From an uncultured Eggerthellaceae bacterium (GTDB lineage Bacteria > Actinomycetota > Coriobacteriia > Coriobacteriales > Eggerthellaceae), in contig CATKXW010000015.1 in the NCBI GenBank assembly GCA_949840905.1, positions 1 through 49,110 on the forward strand: a stretch of 49,110 nt of DNA, written 5' to 3'. The notes under the pieces are model-generated. The model had not been told where the DNA came from and did not search any database. It saw only the letters and a program-made list of their open reading frames with translations. A program made the translations under genes and the position numbers. Of this stretch, positions 25,960 through 34,583 are shown one piece after another. How positions within the stretch are numbered: the first letter of the stretch is position 1; each line of letters begins with the position of its first letter.

Positions 25960-26607
25960 ATGGTGAGGCTTCGCATACATAAGGTGACCGAGGATGACCA
26001 GATCGGTTATTTCGCGCCGCGTACCTGGGCATTCTGGCGCAGCCTCATCGTATGCTTCTGTCTCATGTGCATCGTTGGCCATTGGCTCGAGATCCCTTAC
26101 TGTTTCTTCATGGACCTGTTCTTCGGTATCGTGGAGGACACTTACGCCGTGCTCACCGACCCGTGGTACCACCCTTATTGGGTGTATGGCATCGGCGCGG
26201 TGCTGATGACGCTGATCGTGGAGCCGTTGAAGGAGCGCATCATCTTGCGTCGCCATAACCTGGGGTTGGCGCTGCTCGAATCGTTCGTGGTGGTGGTCGT
26301 GCTCAGCATGGTCATCGAGCTGGTGGTAGGGTGGCTCGTGAACCAGCCCGACGCGGAGGGCGTTTATCCGTATTGGGACAACTCGCAGCTGCCGCTGAAC
26401 ATCTTCGGCCAAGCGTGGCTGGTGAACGATGTTGCCATCGGCCTGGTGGCCATGATCTATGTGTGGATCATATTCCCCTTGGTGTGCGAGGGTTTCTCGC
26501 GTTTGCGGCCGCCGGTAGCCAATGGCGCATTCGTGTTCGTGGTGGCGGCGTTCGTCGGTTGCTGCATCGCTTCTTACACCCAGCTCATCATGGCTGACGT
26601 GCTGTAG
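25960..26607 (+). CDS. CmpB-like integral membrane protein
   Basis: The 215-residue protein has five or six membrane segments and the pattern of the putative ABC-transporter CmpB family (GHWLEIPYCFFMDLFFG..., then WYHPYWVYGIGAVL, KERIILRRHNLGLALLESFVVVVVLSMVIELV, YWDNSQLPLNIFGQ). Despite the name, no ATPase accompanies it and the role is unproven. GGAAGG precedes the ATG. A terminator follows. Confidence 0.75.
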   Translation: MVRLRIHKVTEDDQIGYFAPRTWAFWRSLIVCFCLMCIVGHWLEIPYCFFMDLFFGIVEDTYAVLTDPWYHPYWVYGIGAVLMTLIVEPLKERIILRRHNLGLALLESFVVVVVLSMVIELVVGWLVNQPDAEGVYPYWDNSQLPLNIFGQAWLVNDVAIGLVAMIYVWIIFPLVCEGFSRLRPPVANGAFVFVVAAFVGCCIASYTQLIMADVL

Positions 26608-26630
26608 GAGAGAGCTGCGAGGAATGAGGC

Positions 26631-26667
26631 GAGGCCCCCTTTCCCATTCGATGGGAGTGGGGGCCTC
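26631..26667 (+). terminator. Terminator after the CmpB-like gene
   Basis: GAGGCCCCC (26631-26639) pairs with GGGGGCCTC (26659-26667), with an inner CCCAT/ATGGG stem. Only a weak T-rich tail follows. Confidence 0.65.
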
Positions 26668-26738
26668 GGTCGTTCTGGCACGGGCACCTTGGTCGTTCTG
26701 ACGCGGGTGCGGGCGTCCAGGCTGTCGGCTGGGAGCAG

Positions 26739-27986
26739 CTAACCGGTCACGCTCGGCTCGGCGTAGCGGTAGATGGCGGCCACGCCGCTGGTGGTGGGCA
26801 TGTCATCGGCTGGAAGCACGATGACCTTGCCGCCTTGTTTCAGCGTCGCTTGGGCGAACGCATCGGCGATATCGGGGCTCGCAGGATCGAGCTCCTTGTT
26901 GTCGGCGGGGTCGGCGGCGGGGTCGTAGTCCACCGCGCCCGTGGCGGCGTCAAAGGTACCAGGCAGGCCCTTGCCCTGCTCCACGAAGAGCACATCCACA
27001 TCTTTCTCGAACAGCGCGCGGCCTATCTTCACCGGGTCGTCGGAGGCGCGGTCCTTCGAGGCGTCGAGGTCGTAGCGCTCCTTGAGGGCGCCGATGGCGT
27101 CAGTGCGTCTCTTCTCGATGATAGCCACGGCCGCGTCGCGCAGTTCGGTGCCGCTGACAGTGCAGGGATCTTTCAGGATGGTCTCGGGCAGCAGCGTGGG
27201 GAAGGTGGCCAGCGCACGGAAAGCGCTCTCATGCTCGGGTAGCGTCACCAAGATCACCGGCGTGGGGTCGTCGCGCAGGATGCGGTCGTTCAGCACTTTG
27301 TCGACATAGCGGAAGAACTTCTCGCGATGCTCTTTCGTCACGTCGTTGCGCGAGCGATGGCCGTGGAAAGGCGACATGTGGCCCTCAAGGCTGTAATAGT
27401 CGAGCGCGCCGATGTCGGTGGGCTTGTCGTCGGGTTCCTGAAGCGGGTACAGCTCGATGAACGCCTGCTTCACGTCGTCGGGAAGCTCCACCCAATGGGC
27501 GTGGTCGTGGTTACCACGCAACAGGCCGAAGTTGCCAACGTTCAGCAACAGCAGGTAGTAGTCCATCTCGTATTCCGCGTTCATCAGCAGCGGTTTGAGG
27601 TAGAACTCCTCGCCCACCATCACGGCGGGCTGCGGCGCGAATGCGAGGTCGAAGGTGAAGGCGCCACTGTTGTCGATGAGGAGGGCGAGACCGTGCTGGG
27701 CGCTCAGCCAGATGGTGTCGTCGGGATGGTCGAGCAGGTAGTCCATCTTCTCGACGATGCCCTTGTAGGCGGTTTTGTCGTAGGTCTCGGCCAGTGTGCG
27801 TTCGGCTTCGTTGCGGAGGTCTTTGAACTGGGTGCTCACCCACCGGTCGCGGCGCATCTCGCGCTCGTCGTGGGGCGTGGGTAGATAGATCGAGACGCAA
27901 GGAGCCTCGGTTCGCTGGTAGATGGAAGGATCGAATGCGTTCATGGCATGAATGCTATCGCGCAGGAGTACGGATGCGTCTCTCAT
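26739..27986 (-). CDS. baeRF-like (bacterial release-factor-fold) protein
   Basis: The 415-residue protein has the layout of the bacterial archaeo-eukaryotic release factor-like families: an early CVSIYLPT block, a middle stretch in which a LLNVGNFGLLRGN segment leads into a family-typical ELP motif, and a C-terminal segment with VDVLFVEQGKG and a closing nucleotide-fold domain (KVIVLPADDMPTTSGVAAIYRY). Relatives are predicted to act on ribosomes or tRNA; none is assigned here with certainty. GGAGG lies 6 bases before the ATG at 27986, which decides the start over the TTG 12 bases upstream. Confidence 0.7.
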   Translation of the reverse strand: MRDASVLLRDSIHAMNAFDPSIYQRTEAPCVSIYLPTPHDEREMRRDRWVSTQFKDLRNEAERTLAETYDKTAYKGIVEKMDYLLDHPDDTIWLSAQHGLALLIDNSGAFTFDLAFAPQPAVMVGEEFYLKPLLMNAEYEMDYYLLLLNVGNFGLLRGNHDHAHWVELPDDVKQAFIELYPLQEPDDKPTDIGALDYYSLEGHMSPFHGHRSRNDVTKEHREKFFRYVDKVLNDRILRDDPTPVILVTLPEHESAFRALATFPTLLPETILKDPCTVSGTELRDAAVAIIEKRRTDAIGALKERYDLDASKDRASDDPVKIGRALFEKDVDVLFVEQGKGLPGTFDAATGAVDYDPAADPADNKELDPASPDIADAFAQATLKQGGKVIVLPADDMPTTSGVAAIYRYAEPSVTG

Positions 27987-28166
27987 GGCAACCTCCAAAG
28001 TTCACAGGTTTTCGGGGTCAATGCATCTCTTAGCATAGTCACCTGAGAGCGCTGTATCGTGCCCGTTCTATCGTTGCTGCCGAACCGTCAACTTCTCGAC
28101 CCCGCATCCTGTACTGCTGGTCGCTGCTGATCGCGGGGCCGATGCTGCCTGGGGGGGAGGGTGACA

Positions 28167-28241
28167 GGGTGACAGGGGACGGGGATAACGTCATCATGAT
28201 GGGAGGGTGACAGGTGACGTTATCCCCGTCCCCTGTCACCC
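28167..28241. repeat. REP-like 27-bp perfect hairpin
   Basis: A 27-base arm beginning GGGTGACAGGGGACGGGG (28167-28193) is matched exactly by its reverse complement at 28215-28241 around a 21-base loop. GGGAGGGTGACAGG-like words also occur just before the left arm and inside the loop. It lies in the 327-base gap between baeRF and the P-type ATPase genes and has the look of a repetitive extragenic palindrome. No transposase is nearby. Confidence 0.85.
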
Positions 28242-28313
28242 TCGCACGTCGTCTCTGGCTCTTTCTTCCCTGCTATCTCTCCTGCCGTGTTTCTTCTGGT
28301 GCGATCGGCCTCA

Positions 28314-30260
28314 TCAGCTGCGCATCGTGCGCATGGCGTTCAGGATGGCGAGTACGGCCACGCCCACATCGGCGAAGACCGCCATCCACATGTTGGCGAT
28401 ACCGAACGCGGCCAAGATGAGCACCGCGAACTTGACGCCGAGGGCAAACACGATGTTCTGCCGCACGATGGCCATGGTCTTGCGGGCGATTCGCATGGCG
28501 GTCGCGATCTGGCTGGGCCGGTCGTCCATCAACACGATGTCGGCAGCCTCGATGGCGGCGTCGCTTCCCATGGCACCCATGGCGATGCCGATATCGGCGC
28601 GGGTGAGCACCGGCGCATCGTTGATCCCGTCGCCCACGAAGGCCAGGTTTCCCTTGTCGTTGCCGGCGCGCGCTTCCATGAGGCGCTCCACCTGCATGAC
28701 CTTATCGGCGGGCAAGAGTTCGGCGTAGAACTGGTCGAGGCCAAGATCGGCGCTTACGGCACGGGCCACATCCTCGCGGTCGCCGGTGAGCATGACCGTG
28801 GTGGTCACACCAGCGTTGCGCAGCGCGGCTATGGCTGCACGGGCGTCTTCCTTTACGACATCGGCGATGACGATGGTGCCGATATAGGTGCCATCCACAG
28901 CCACGTGCAGCACGGTGCCCACTAGCTCGGTGCGGGGTGGCTCTATGCTGTGGCTGCTCAAGAGCTTGTCGTTGCCCACCAGCACCGTCTTCTCGTCCAC
29001 TACGGCGCGGACGCCGTGGCCGCTGACCTCCTCGACCTGGGTGATGCGCTCATGATCGATGACGCCTTCATAAGTGTCGGTGAAGCTGCGGCGCACTGAG
29101 GCGGCGATGGGGTGGTTCGAGTAGGCCTCCGCATGGGCGGCCAGGTCGATGAGCTCCGCTTCGGTGGTGGCGCCTTCCGCCTGCAGGGCTGTGACCGAGA
29201 ACGTGCCGTCGGTGAGGGTGCCGGTCTTGTCGAACACCACGGTGTCGGCCTTGGCGAGGGCTTCCAGGTAGTTCGAGCCCTTCACCAGGATGCCCTTGCG
29301 CGAGGCTCCGCCGATGCCGCCGAAGAACGATAGCGGCACCGATATGACCAGCGCACACGGGCACGACACCACGAGGAACGTCAGGCCGCGCAGGATCCAG
29401 TCGGCCCACAGCTGTCCGTCGCCCAGCGTGGCGGTGGCGATGCCGATGGTGAGCGGCGGCAGGATCGCCAGCGCCACGGCCAGCCCTACCACGATGGGGG
29501 TATAGTAGCGAGCGAAGCGCGTGATGAAGCTCTCGGTGCGCGCCTTCTTCTCGGCGGCGTTCTCCACCAGTTCCAGAATGCGGTTGACGGTGGAATCCTC
29601 GTAAGGCTTGGTCACGCGCACGGTGAGCATGCCGGTGAGGTTCACGCAGCCAGAAATGACCTCATCGTCGGGACGAGCGGTGCGCGGGACCGACTCGCCG
29701 GTGAGCGCGGCGGTGTTCACCTGAGATTCACCGTCGAGCACGATGCCGTCGAGCGGGATGCGCTCGCCCGGCTTCACCACGATGCTGTCGCCGGGCTCCA
29801 CCTCGTAAGGGTCCACCTGTACGAGCTCGCCGTTCCGCATGACATTGGCGTACTCGGGCGCGATGTCCATCATGGCGGCGATCGATTTGCGCGATTTACC
29901 CACCGCGTAGCTTTGGAATAGCTCTCCTACCTGGTAGAACAGCATCACGGCAGCACCTTCGGCCATGTGCGGCTCGGTGTGAGGGAACAGCACCAGCGCG
30001 AATGCGCCCAGGGTGGCTACCGTCATAAGGAAGCTCTCATCGAGGGCGTGACCGTGTGCGAGGTTTCTCGCCGCTTTGGCGATGACGTCGTAGCCTGCGA
30101 TCAAGTAGGGGATGAGGAAGAGGATGAGTTCGGCGATCAGTGCGTTGGACTCGCCCACCGTGCGCGCGATGAGACCAGTATTCTCGCAGATGAGAATGAT
30201 GAAGAACAGAGCGAGCGCGACCAGGATGCGGTTACGCCAACAGAGTTGTTTGTCGGACAT
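28314..30260 (-). CDS. P1B-type metal-exporting ATPase (Zn/Cd/Pb group)
   Basis: The 648-residue pump has the actuator motif TGES, membrane ligand motif CPC (C300-C302), phosphorylation site DKTGT (D344), an HP-type loop (SNHPIA) and the hinge GDGINDAP. CPC plus an SmtB-like regulator point to export of Zn2+, Cd2+ or Pb2+. Unlike many ZntA proteins it lacks an N-terminal metal-binding domain; that domain is a separate gene just upstream (30274-30501). It is the last gene of a three-gene operon. Confidence 0.95.
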   Translation of the reverse strand: MSDKQLCWRNRILVALALFFIILICENTGLIARTVGESNALIAELILFLIPYLIAGYDVIAKAARNLAHGHALDESFLMTVATLGAFALVLFPHTEPHMAEGAAVMLFYQVGELFQSYAVGKSRKSIAAMMDIAPEYANVMRNGELVQVDPYEVEPGDSIVVKPGERIPLDGIVLDGESQVNTAALTGESVPRTARPDDEVISGCVNLTGMLTVRVTKPYEDSTVNRILELVENAAEKKARTESFITRFARYYTPIVVGLAVALAILPPLTIGIATATLGDGQLWADWILRGLTFLVVSCPCALVISVPLSFFGGIGGASRKGILVKGSNYLEALAKADTVVFDKTGTLTDGTFSVTALQAEGATTEAELIDLAAHAEAYSNHPIAASVRRSFTDTYEGVIDHERITQVEEVSGHGVRAVVDEKTVLVGNDKLLSSHSIEPPRTELVGTVLHVAVDGTYIGTIVIADVVKEDARAAIAALRNAGVTTTVMLTGDREDVARAVSADLGLDQFYAELLPADKVMQVERLMEARAGNDKGNLAFVGDGINDAPVLTRADIGIAMGAMGSDAAIEAADIVLMDDRPSQIATAMRIARKTMAIVRQNIVFALGVKFAVLILAAFGIANMWMAVFADVGVAVLAILNAMRTMRS

Positions 30261-30273
30261 GAAGGGATCCTAT

Positions 30274-30501
30274 CTAGTGGACTATCTTGCAGTCGGGCTC
30301 GATGGAGGAGCAGATGGCCTGGGCCTCAGCGATCACCGCGTCAAGGGCATTGGCGTCGGCAACATCGGCATCGAGCACGAGCTTCTGCGTCATGAAGCTG
30401 ATGGTAGCCTTGTTCACGGCGGGCAGCTGATTGATAGCGCTCTCCATCTTGGCGGCGCAGTTCGCGCAGTCGAGGTCTTGAAGCTTGAAGGAGCGTTTCA
30501 T
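30274..30501 (-). CDS. Free-standing heavy-metal-associated (HMA) domain protein
   Basis: The 75-residue protein is a single HMA domain with metal motif DCANCAAKME (CxxC). It probably delivers metal to the ATPase encoded 13 bases downstream, or regulates it. The start at 30501 has AAAGGA 8 bases upstream; the longer frame to 30567 carries unrelated sequence. Confidence 0.9.
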   Translation of the reverse strand: MKRSFKLQDLDCANCAAKMESAINQLPAVNKATISFMTQKLVLDADVADANALDAVIAEAQAICSSIEPDCKIVH

Positions 30502-30597
30502 GGGAGTGGTCCTTTCTCGTTGGTCGTGAAGTAGCGGGAGGTGGGGTCGCCCACCGCGGGTCGGCAATGGGTGAGTGTTCGGCCGGACGCTCCAAGG

Positions 30598-30945
30598 TCA
30601 TTCGCACACGTGGGTGATGCCTTGGGCGAGCATGGTGTAGACGTGGTCGTCGGAGAGCGAGTAGATGACGTTCTTGCCGTCGCGCTGGAACCTTACGAGC
30701 CGCGCCTGCTTGAGGACGCGCAGTTGGTGGGAGACCGCGCTCTGGCTGACGCCCACCGCCTCGGCGATGGCTGCCACGTACCGTCCCTCTTCCATGAGGG
30801 AGTAGAGTATCTTGATGCGGGTGGTGTCGGCGAAGGCTTTGAACAGGTCGGCTACATCGTAGAGGATCTCTTCGTCGGGCAGTCCTTCAGCGAGCATCGT
30901 AGAGGCGTTAGGTTTGGCGAGCGTTTCATCGTGGTTCGAAGACAT
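30598..30945 (-). CDS. ArsR/SmtB-family metal-responsive repressor
   Basis: The 115-residue winged-helix protein has recognition helix SQSAVSHQLRVLKQARLV. The last helix carries D-x-H-x10-H-x2-E exactly (DDH...THVCE), the alpha-5 site of SmtB/CzrA that binds Zn2+ or Co2+ and releases DNA. The alpha-3 ELxCxC cadmium site is absent. So it should repress the HMA-ATPase operon until zinc-like metal is in excess. Confidence 0.93.
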   Translation of the reverse strand: MSSNHDETLAKPNASTMLAEGLPDEEILYDVADLFKAFADTTRIKILYSLMEEGRYVAAIAEAVGVSQSAVSHQLRVLKQARLVRFQRDGKNVIYSLSDDHVYTMLAQGITHVCE

Positions 30946-30975
30946 GGGCGTCCTCTCATTCTTTATGTTTTAAAA

Positions 30976-30995
30976 ATATGAGCAATTATTCATAA
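30976..30995. promoter_or_regulatory. SmtB/CzrA-like operator
   Basis: ATATGAGCAATTATTCATAA contains TGAGCA-AT-TATTCA, close to the 12-2-12 operator of SmtB/CzrA repressors. It lies 30 bases upstream of the repressor start, in an AT-rich stretch that would hold the promoter. Confidence 0.75.
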
Positions 30996-31067
30996 GTATA
31001 GGTCATGTGCTTGCTTTGTCAACGATGGTCTTGTGAGTTTTGGTGAAAGGGATCGTTTTTCGTCGAG

Positions 31068-31222
31068 TTGGTGCAAAAAAGTGGAGTTTTGTACATCGGT
31101 CGTGCATCGATTGTCTTCAAAAGATGACGATAGTCTACATTTTTGGACGGTTTTCTGCGATTTGAACCTGAAAACTATCAGTTTGGTACAGGCTTATGTA
31201 CAAAACTCCGCTTTTTTGCACA
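31068..31222. repeat. Long inverted-repeat element, copy 2
   Basis: Arms at 31071-31096 and 31196-31221 match over 26 bases with one mismatch and share GTGCAAA...GAGTTTTGTACA with copy 1 (18505-18652). The centre (about 100 bases) contains ACAT-TTGGACG as in copy 1 and a small GATAGT/ACTATC pair. It lies between the metal operon and the phosphatase gene. Confidence 0.88.
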
Positions 31223-31369
31223 TGTCTTCTACTAATACTGTCGATGAAGTAACCATAGGGCATCAATCGACCGCGAATTCGCCCGTTCCTGCGGTGTAGG
31301 GGTTAAGCTAAGGCGAATCGATCGGCAGTGCGAATGGCGGCCAGTACAGTGGCTTGCTATGGGAGCGAG

Positions 31370-32332
31370 ATGGTCATGGAAACATGGAGCGAGAACAAGA
31401 TGGAGCGCGTGGCAGACGGCGTCGAAGAGCATGATGTGATGATCCACGAGCGGAAGGTGGAGCCGCATGGCACCATGCGCGACGGCATCGCCGTGGGTAC
31501 CGTGCAGCTGCCGGAGGTCGACGTCCCCGGTTTCATCGAGTATGGGCGCATCGTGCTGGATAAGCTGCCGAACACGCGCGATCTGGGCGGCATGCCTGCG
31601 GCTGATGGTCGCACCATCGCGCCGCACCGCCTCATCCGTTCGAGCGCACTGCACAAGCTGACGGAGGCTGACGCTGAGCGATTGTTGGAGTGGCACGGGC
31701 TGATGCGCGTGGTCGACCTGCGTAGCGAGCTGGAACGCCAGGCATCGCCCGATGATACGAAGCTGCTGCGGGAAGTGGTGTTCTACGACCTTCCCGTCAT
31801 CACAGCCGAAGAGGTGGGCATCTCGCGCTCAGGCGATTTGGGAAAAGATTTCAAAGCGTTCCTCGATTACAACGCTGCGCCTGCCGATATGATGAAGCGT
31901 ATGTATGGCCGGGCGCTACTGGGCGATGACGGCATGCGGGCCTACGGCGAGTTCCTCGACCTGTTGCTGCAGTCCGAGCAGGGTGCCACGTTGTGGCATT
32001 GTACCGAGGGCAAGGATCGCGCCGGTCTGGCTGCCGTTTTGGTGGAGCACATCCTGGGCGTGCCGGATGAGTACGTGGTGGCTGATTATCTGGCCACGAA
32101 CCTGTTCGTGCGGACGATGGCCGAAGGGATGCTCGATACGCTCGGGCGCCATGGGATCCTGCGCGATCTGGCGACCGATGTGGACGTGCTGTTCTATGCG
32201 AACACCGATTTCCTCGAGCACGGCTTGAGCCTGGTGCGCGACGCTTACGGCAGCTTGGACGGCTATATCGAGCGCGCCTTGGACTTCGGCCCCGACAAGC
32301 AGCGCCGCCTTCGCGAGATGTACCTTATATAA
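31370..32332 (+). CDS. Tyrosine/phosphoinositide-type phosphatase (Y_phosphatase3)
   Basis: The 320-residue protein has the cysteine-phosphatase loop HCTEGKDRAG (C211, R217) and the early family segment LPNTRDLGGMPAADGR. It hydrolyses phosphotyrosine or phosphoinositide in known relatives. The ATG at 31370 has a TATGGG box ending 6 bases upstream, so the mRNA may be leaderless, though GGGAG is also near. guaA begins 76 bases after the stop codon. Confidence 0.88.
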   Translation: MVMETWSENKMERVADGVEEHDVMIHERKVEPHGTMRDGIAVGTVQLPEVDVPGFIEYGRIVLDKLPNTRDLGGMPAADGRTIAPHRLIRSSALHKLTEADAERLLEWHGLMRVVDLRSELERQASPDDTKLLREVVFYDLPVITAEEVGISRSGDLGKDFKAFLDYNAAPADMMKRMYGRALLGDDGMRAYGEFLDLLLQSEQGATLWHCTEGKDRAGLAAVLVEHILGVPDEYVVADYLATNLFVRTMAEGMLDTLGRHGILRDLATDVDVLFYANTDFLEHGLSLVRDAYGSLDGYIERALDFGPDKQRRLREMYLI

Positions 32333-32365
32333 AGGTAGGCGCGCGAAGGTGGGGGCGCGCCATGC

Positions 32366-32371
32366 TATCAT
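32366..32371 (+). promoter_or_regulatory. Extended -10 element upstream of guaA
   Basis: TGC-TATCAT (extended -10 form) lies 37 bases before the guaA start codon. No good -35 is visible. Confidence 0.35.
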
Positions 32372-32408
32372 GGGCGGAAGTGAAAGTCCGCTGTTCCGAG
32401 GAGCTATC

Positions 32409-34100
32409 GTGACCGAAACCGCCGCCCTTCCCCCGCAGACCGTGCTCGTGTTCGATTTCGGCGCACAGTACGGGCAACTGATCGCCCGCCGCGTGCGCGA
32501 CCTGCACGTTTACTCCGAGATCGTGCCGTGCGACGTGACGGCGGATGAGGTGCGCGCCATGCATCCGGCGGCCATCATCTTGTCGGGCGGCCCGGCCAGC
32601 GTGTACGCCGACGATGCGCCGAGCGTGGACGCGGGCATCTTCGAGCTGGGCATTCCCGTGCTGGGCTTCTGCTATGGTCAGCAGATCATGGCCGTGACGT
32701 TGGGAGGCGCGGTCGGGCACACCGAGAAGGGCGAGTACGGCCCTGCTCCGCTGATGCGCTTGGATGGCGTGTGCGGCGAAGAGGCGGGTGCGGAGGCGGA
32801 GGCAGTAGTGCCGCGCTCGGAGCTTCTGGGAGATACGCCCTGCTCGCAGACCGTGTGGATGAGCCATCGCGATGCGGTGAGCGAGGTGCCGGAAGGGTTC
32901 GTGGTGACGTCGCGCACCGACGTGTGTCCGGTGGCGTCGATGGAATGCCCCGAGCGGCGACTGTATGCCACGCAGTTCCACCCCGAGGTGCGCCACACTC
33001 CCTACGGCAACGACATGCTGAAGAACTTCCTGTTCGACATATGCGGTCTGGAACAGAGCTGGACAATGGATTCGATCATCGAGGATTCGGTGGCGGCCAT
33101 CCGCGAGCAGGTGGGGACCGACCGCGTGATCTTGGGGCTTTCGGGCGGCGTGGACTCGAGCGTGGTGGCCGCGCTGTGCGCCGAGGCTATCGGCAAGCAG
33201 CTGACCTGCGTGTTCGTGAACCATGGACTTCTGCGCAAGAACGAGCCCGAAGAGGTGGAGGAAGTGTTCACCAACCAGTTCGACGTGGACTTCGTGCACG
33301 TGCATGCCGAGGACCGCTACGCCGAACTGCTCGCGGGCGTGACCGAGCCGGAGAAGAAGCGCCGCATCATCGGCGAGCAGTTCTGGAAGGAGTTCTTCGC
33401 CGTGGCCGAGGAGCTGGCCGATGACGGCCGCCCCGTGAAATTCCTGGCGCAGGGGACCATCTACCCCGACATCATCGAGAGCGGCGCGCGGAAGACCGGC
33501 GGCAAGGCGAGCACCATCAAGAGCCACCATAACCTGATCCCGTTTCCGGATGGCGTGCATTTCGAGCTGATCGAGCCGCTGGATCATTTCTTCAAGGACG
33601 AGGTGCGCGCGCTCGGCACCGCGCTGGGGCTGCCCGACCACATCGTGCATCGCCAGCCCTTCCCGGGCCCGGGTCTGGCCATCCGCATCATCGGGGAAGT
33701 GACCCCCGAGAAGCTGGAGATCCTCAAGAACGCTGACGCCATCGTGCGCGAGGAGCTGGACGCCTATAACGAGAGCCTGTTCGAGCAGACCGGTGTGCGC
33801 GGCGGCGAACTGCCACGCGACGAAGCTGGTGGCCCCGAGGTGGAGCGCCCGGTGTGGCAGTACTTCGCCGTGCTGCCCGATGTGCGCAGCGTGGGCGTGA
33901 TGGGCGACGAGCGCACCTACCAGCGCCCCATCATCCTGCGAGCCGTAGAGAGCAGCGACGCCATGACCGCCGACTGGGCCAAGCTCCCCTACGAGGTGCT
34001 AGCGCGCGTGTCGTCGCGCATCGTGGCCGAGGTGCAGGGCGTGAACCGAGTAGCCTACGACATAACCAGCAAGCCGCCTGCAACGATCGAGTGGGAGTAG
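32409..34100 (+). CDS. guaA: GMP synthase (glutamine-hydrolysing)
   Basis: The 563-residue enzyme makes GMP from XMP, ATP and glutamine. The amidotransferase domain shows the triad C88 (GFCYGQQ), H191 and E193 (QFHPE). The ATP-pyrophosphatase loop is SGGVDS (245-250), and the dimerisation domain ends ATIEWE as in most GuaA. Two stretches longer than usual occur (about 122-140 and near 470). The GTG at 32409 with GAGGAG upstream is chosen over an in-frame ATG at 32349. The 3' end of guaA is a known integration site of genomic islands, and one follows here. Confidence 0.97.
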   Translation: MTETAALPPQTVLVFDFGAQYGQLIARRVRDLHVYSEIVPCDVTADEVRAMHPAAIILSGGPASVYADDAPSVDAGIFELGIPVLGFCYGQQIMAVTLGGAVGHTEKGEYGPAPLMRLDGVCGEEAGAEAEAVVPRSELLGDTPCSQTVWMSHRDAVSEVPEGFVVTSRTDVCPVASMECPERRLYATQFHPEVRHTPYGNDMLKNFLFDICGLEQSWTMDSIIEDSVAAIREQVGTDRVILGLSGGVDSSVVAALCAEAIGKQLTCVFVNHGLLRKNEPEEVEEVFTNQFDVDFVHVHAEDRYAELLAGVTEPEKKRRIIGEQFWKEFFAVAEELADDGRPVKFLAQGTIYPDIIESGARKTGGKASTIKSHHNLIPFPDGVHFELIEPLDHFFKDEVRALGTALGLPDHIVHRQPFPGPGLAIRIIGEVTPEKLEILKNADAIVREELDAYNESLFEQTGVRGGELPRDEAGGPEVERPVWQYFAVLPDVRSVGVMGDERTYQRPIILRAVESSDAMTADWAKLPYEVLARVSSRIVAEVQGVNRVAYDITSKPPATIEWE

Positions 34101-34583
34101 TCGCAACTATCTAGACCCTTGCCTCGATTAGGGTTCTGAACTGGGAATACTATTCGATTGTTGTCTTCCCGATGCGCCTGTTCCCGCTTTCTTTGGGACG
34201 GGTTCGGCATCATCGCGTCATCACGTCATCGCCGCCGACATCACTGCTGCTCCGGCGTGCGCTCTGAGCTGGGATGGTTCCGCATCCGCATTACTATCCC
34301 ATGTCTTCCGGATAGCTCCTGACGGCGTGGAACCCGTTCGGTTTGTGCCTTCACTTCGCTCTGATAGTCTGCCTTTTGCCAGCTCAGGGGCGTGATGTCG
34401 TTTTGATGTCGAACCCGCCCTCTCCGAAACTTGCGTATCAACCGTTGATAGTCCATATCTTCGCATATCTTCGAGCGGCTTTCTCGCGGGAACAGCTGGG
34501 GCAGTTGGCTCGAGCGTGCTATATCAACTGGGTGCGCTGGGTGCTCGAACTTGTGGAGGAAACTACACAAATCGTGTGCAGGT
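34101..34583. other. Gap downstream of guaA
   Basis: This stretch of 480 bases holds only short frames without ribosome sites or family patterns. No second copy of the guaA 3' end (ATCGAGTGGGAG) was found elsewhere in the window, so the att boundaries of the island are not defined. Confidence 0.4.

Noticed and set aside
32325-33650. 441-residue minus-strand frame
   Set aside because: It is antisense to guaA, an unmistakable gene.
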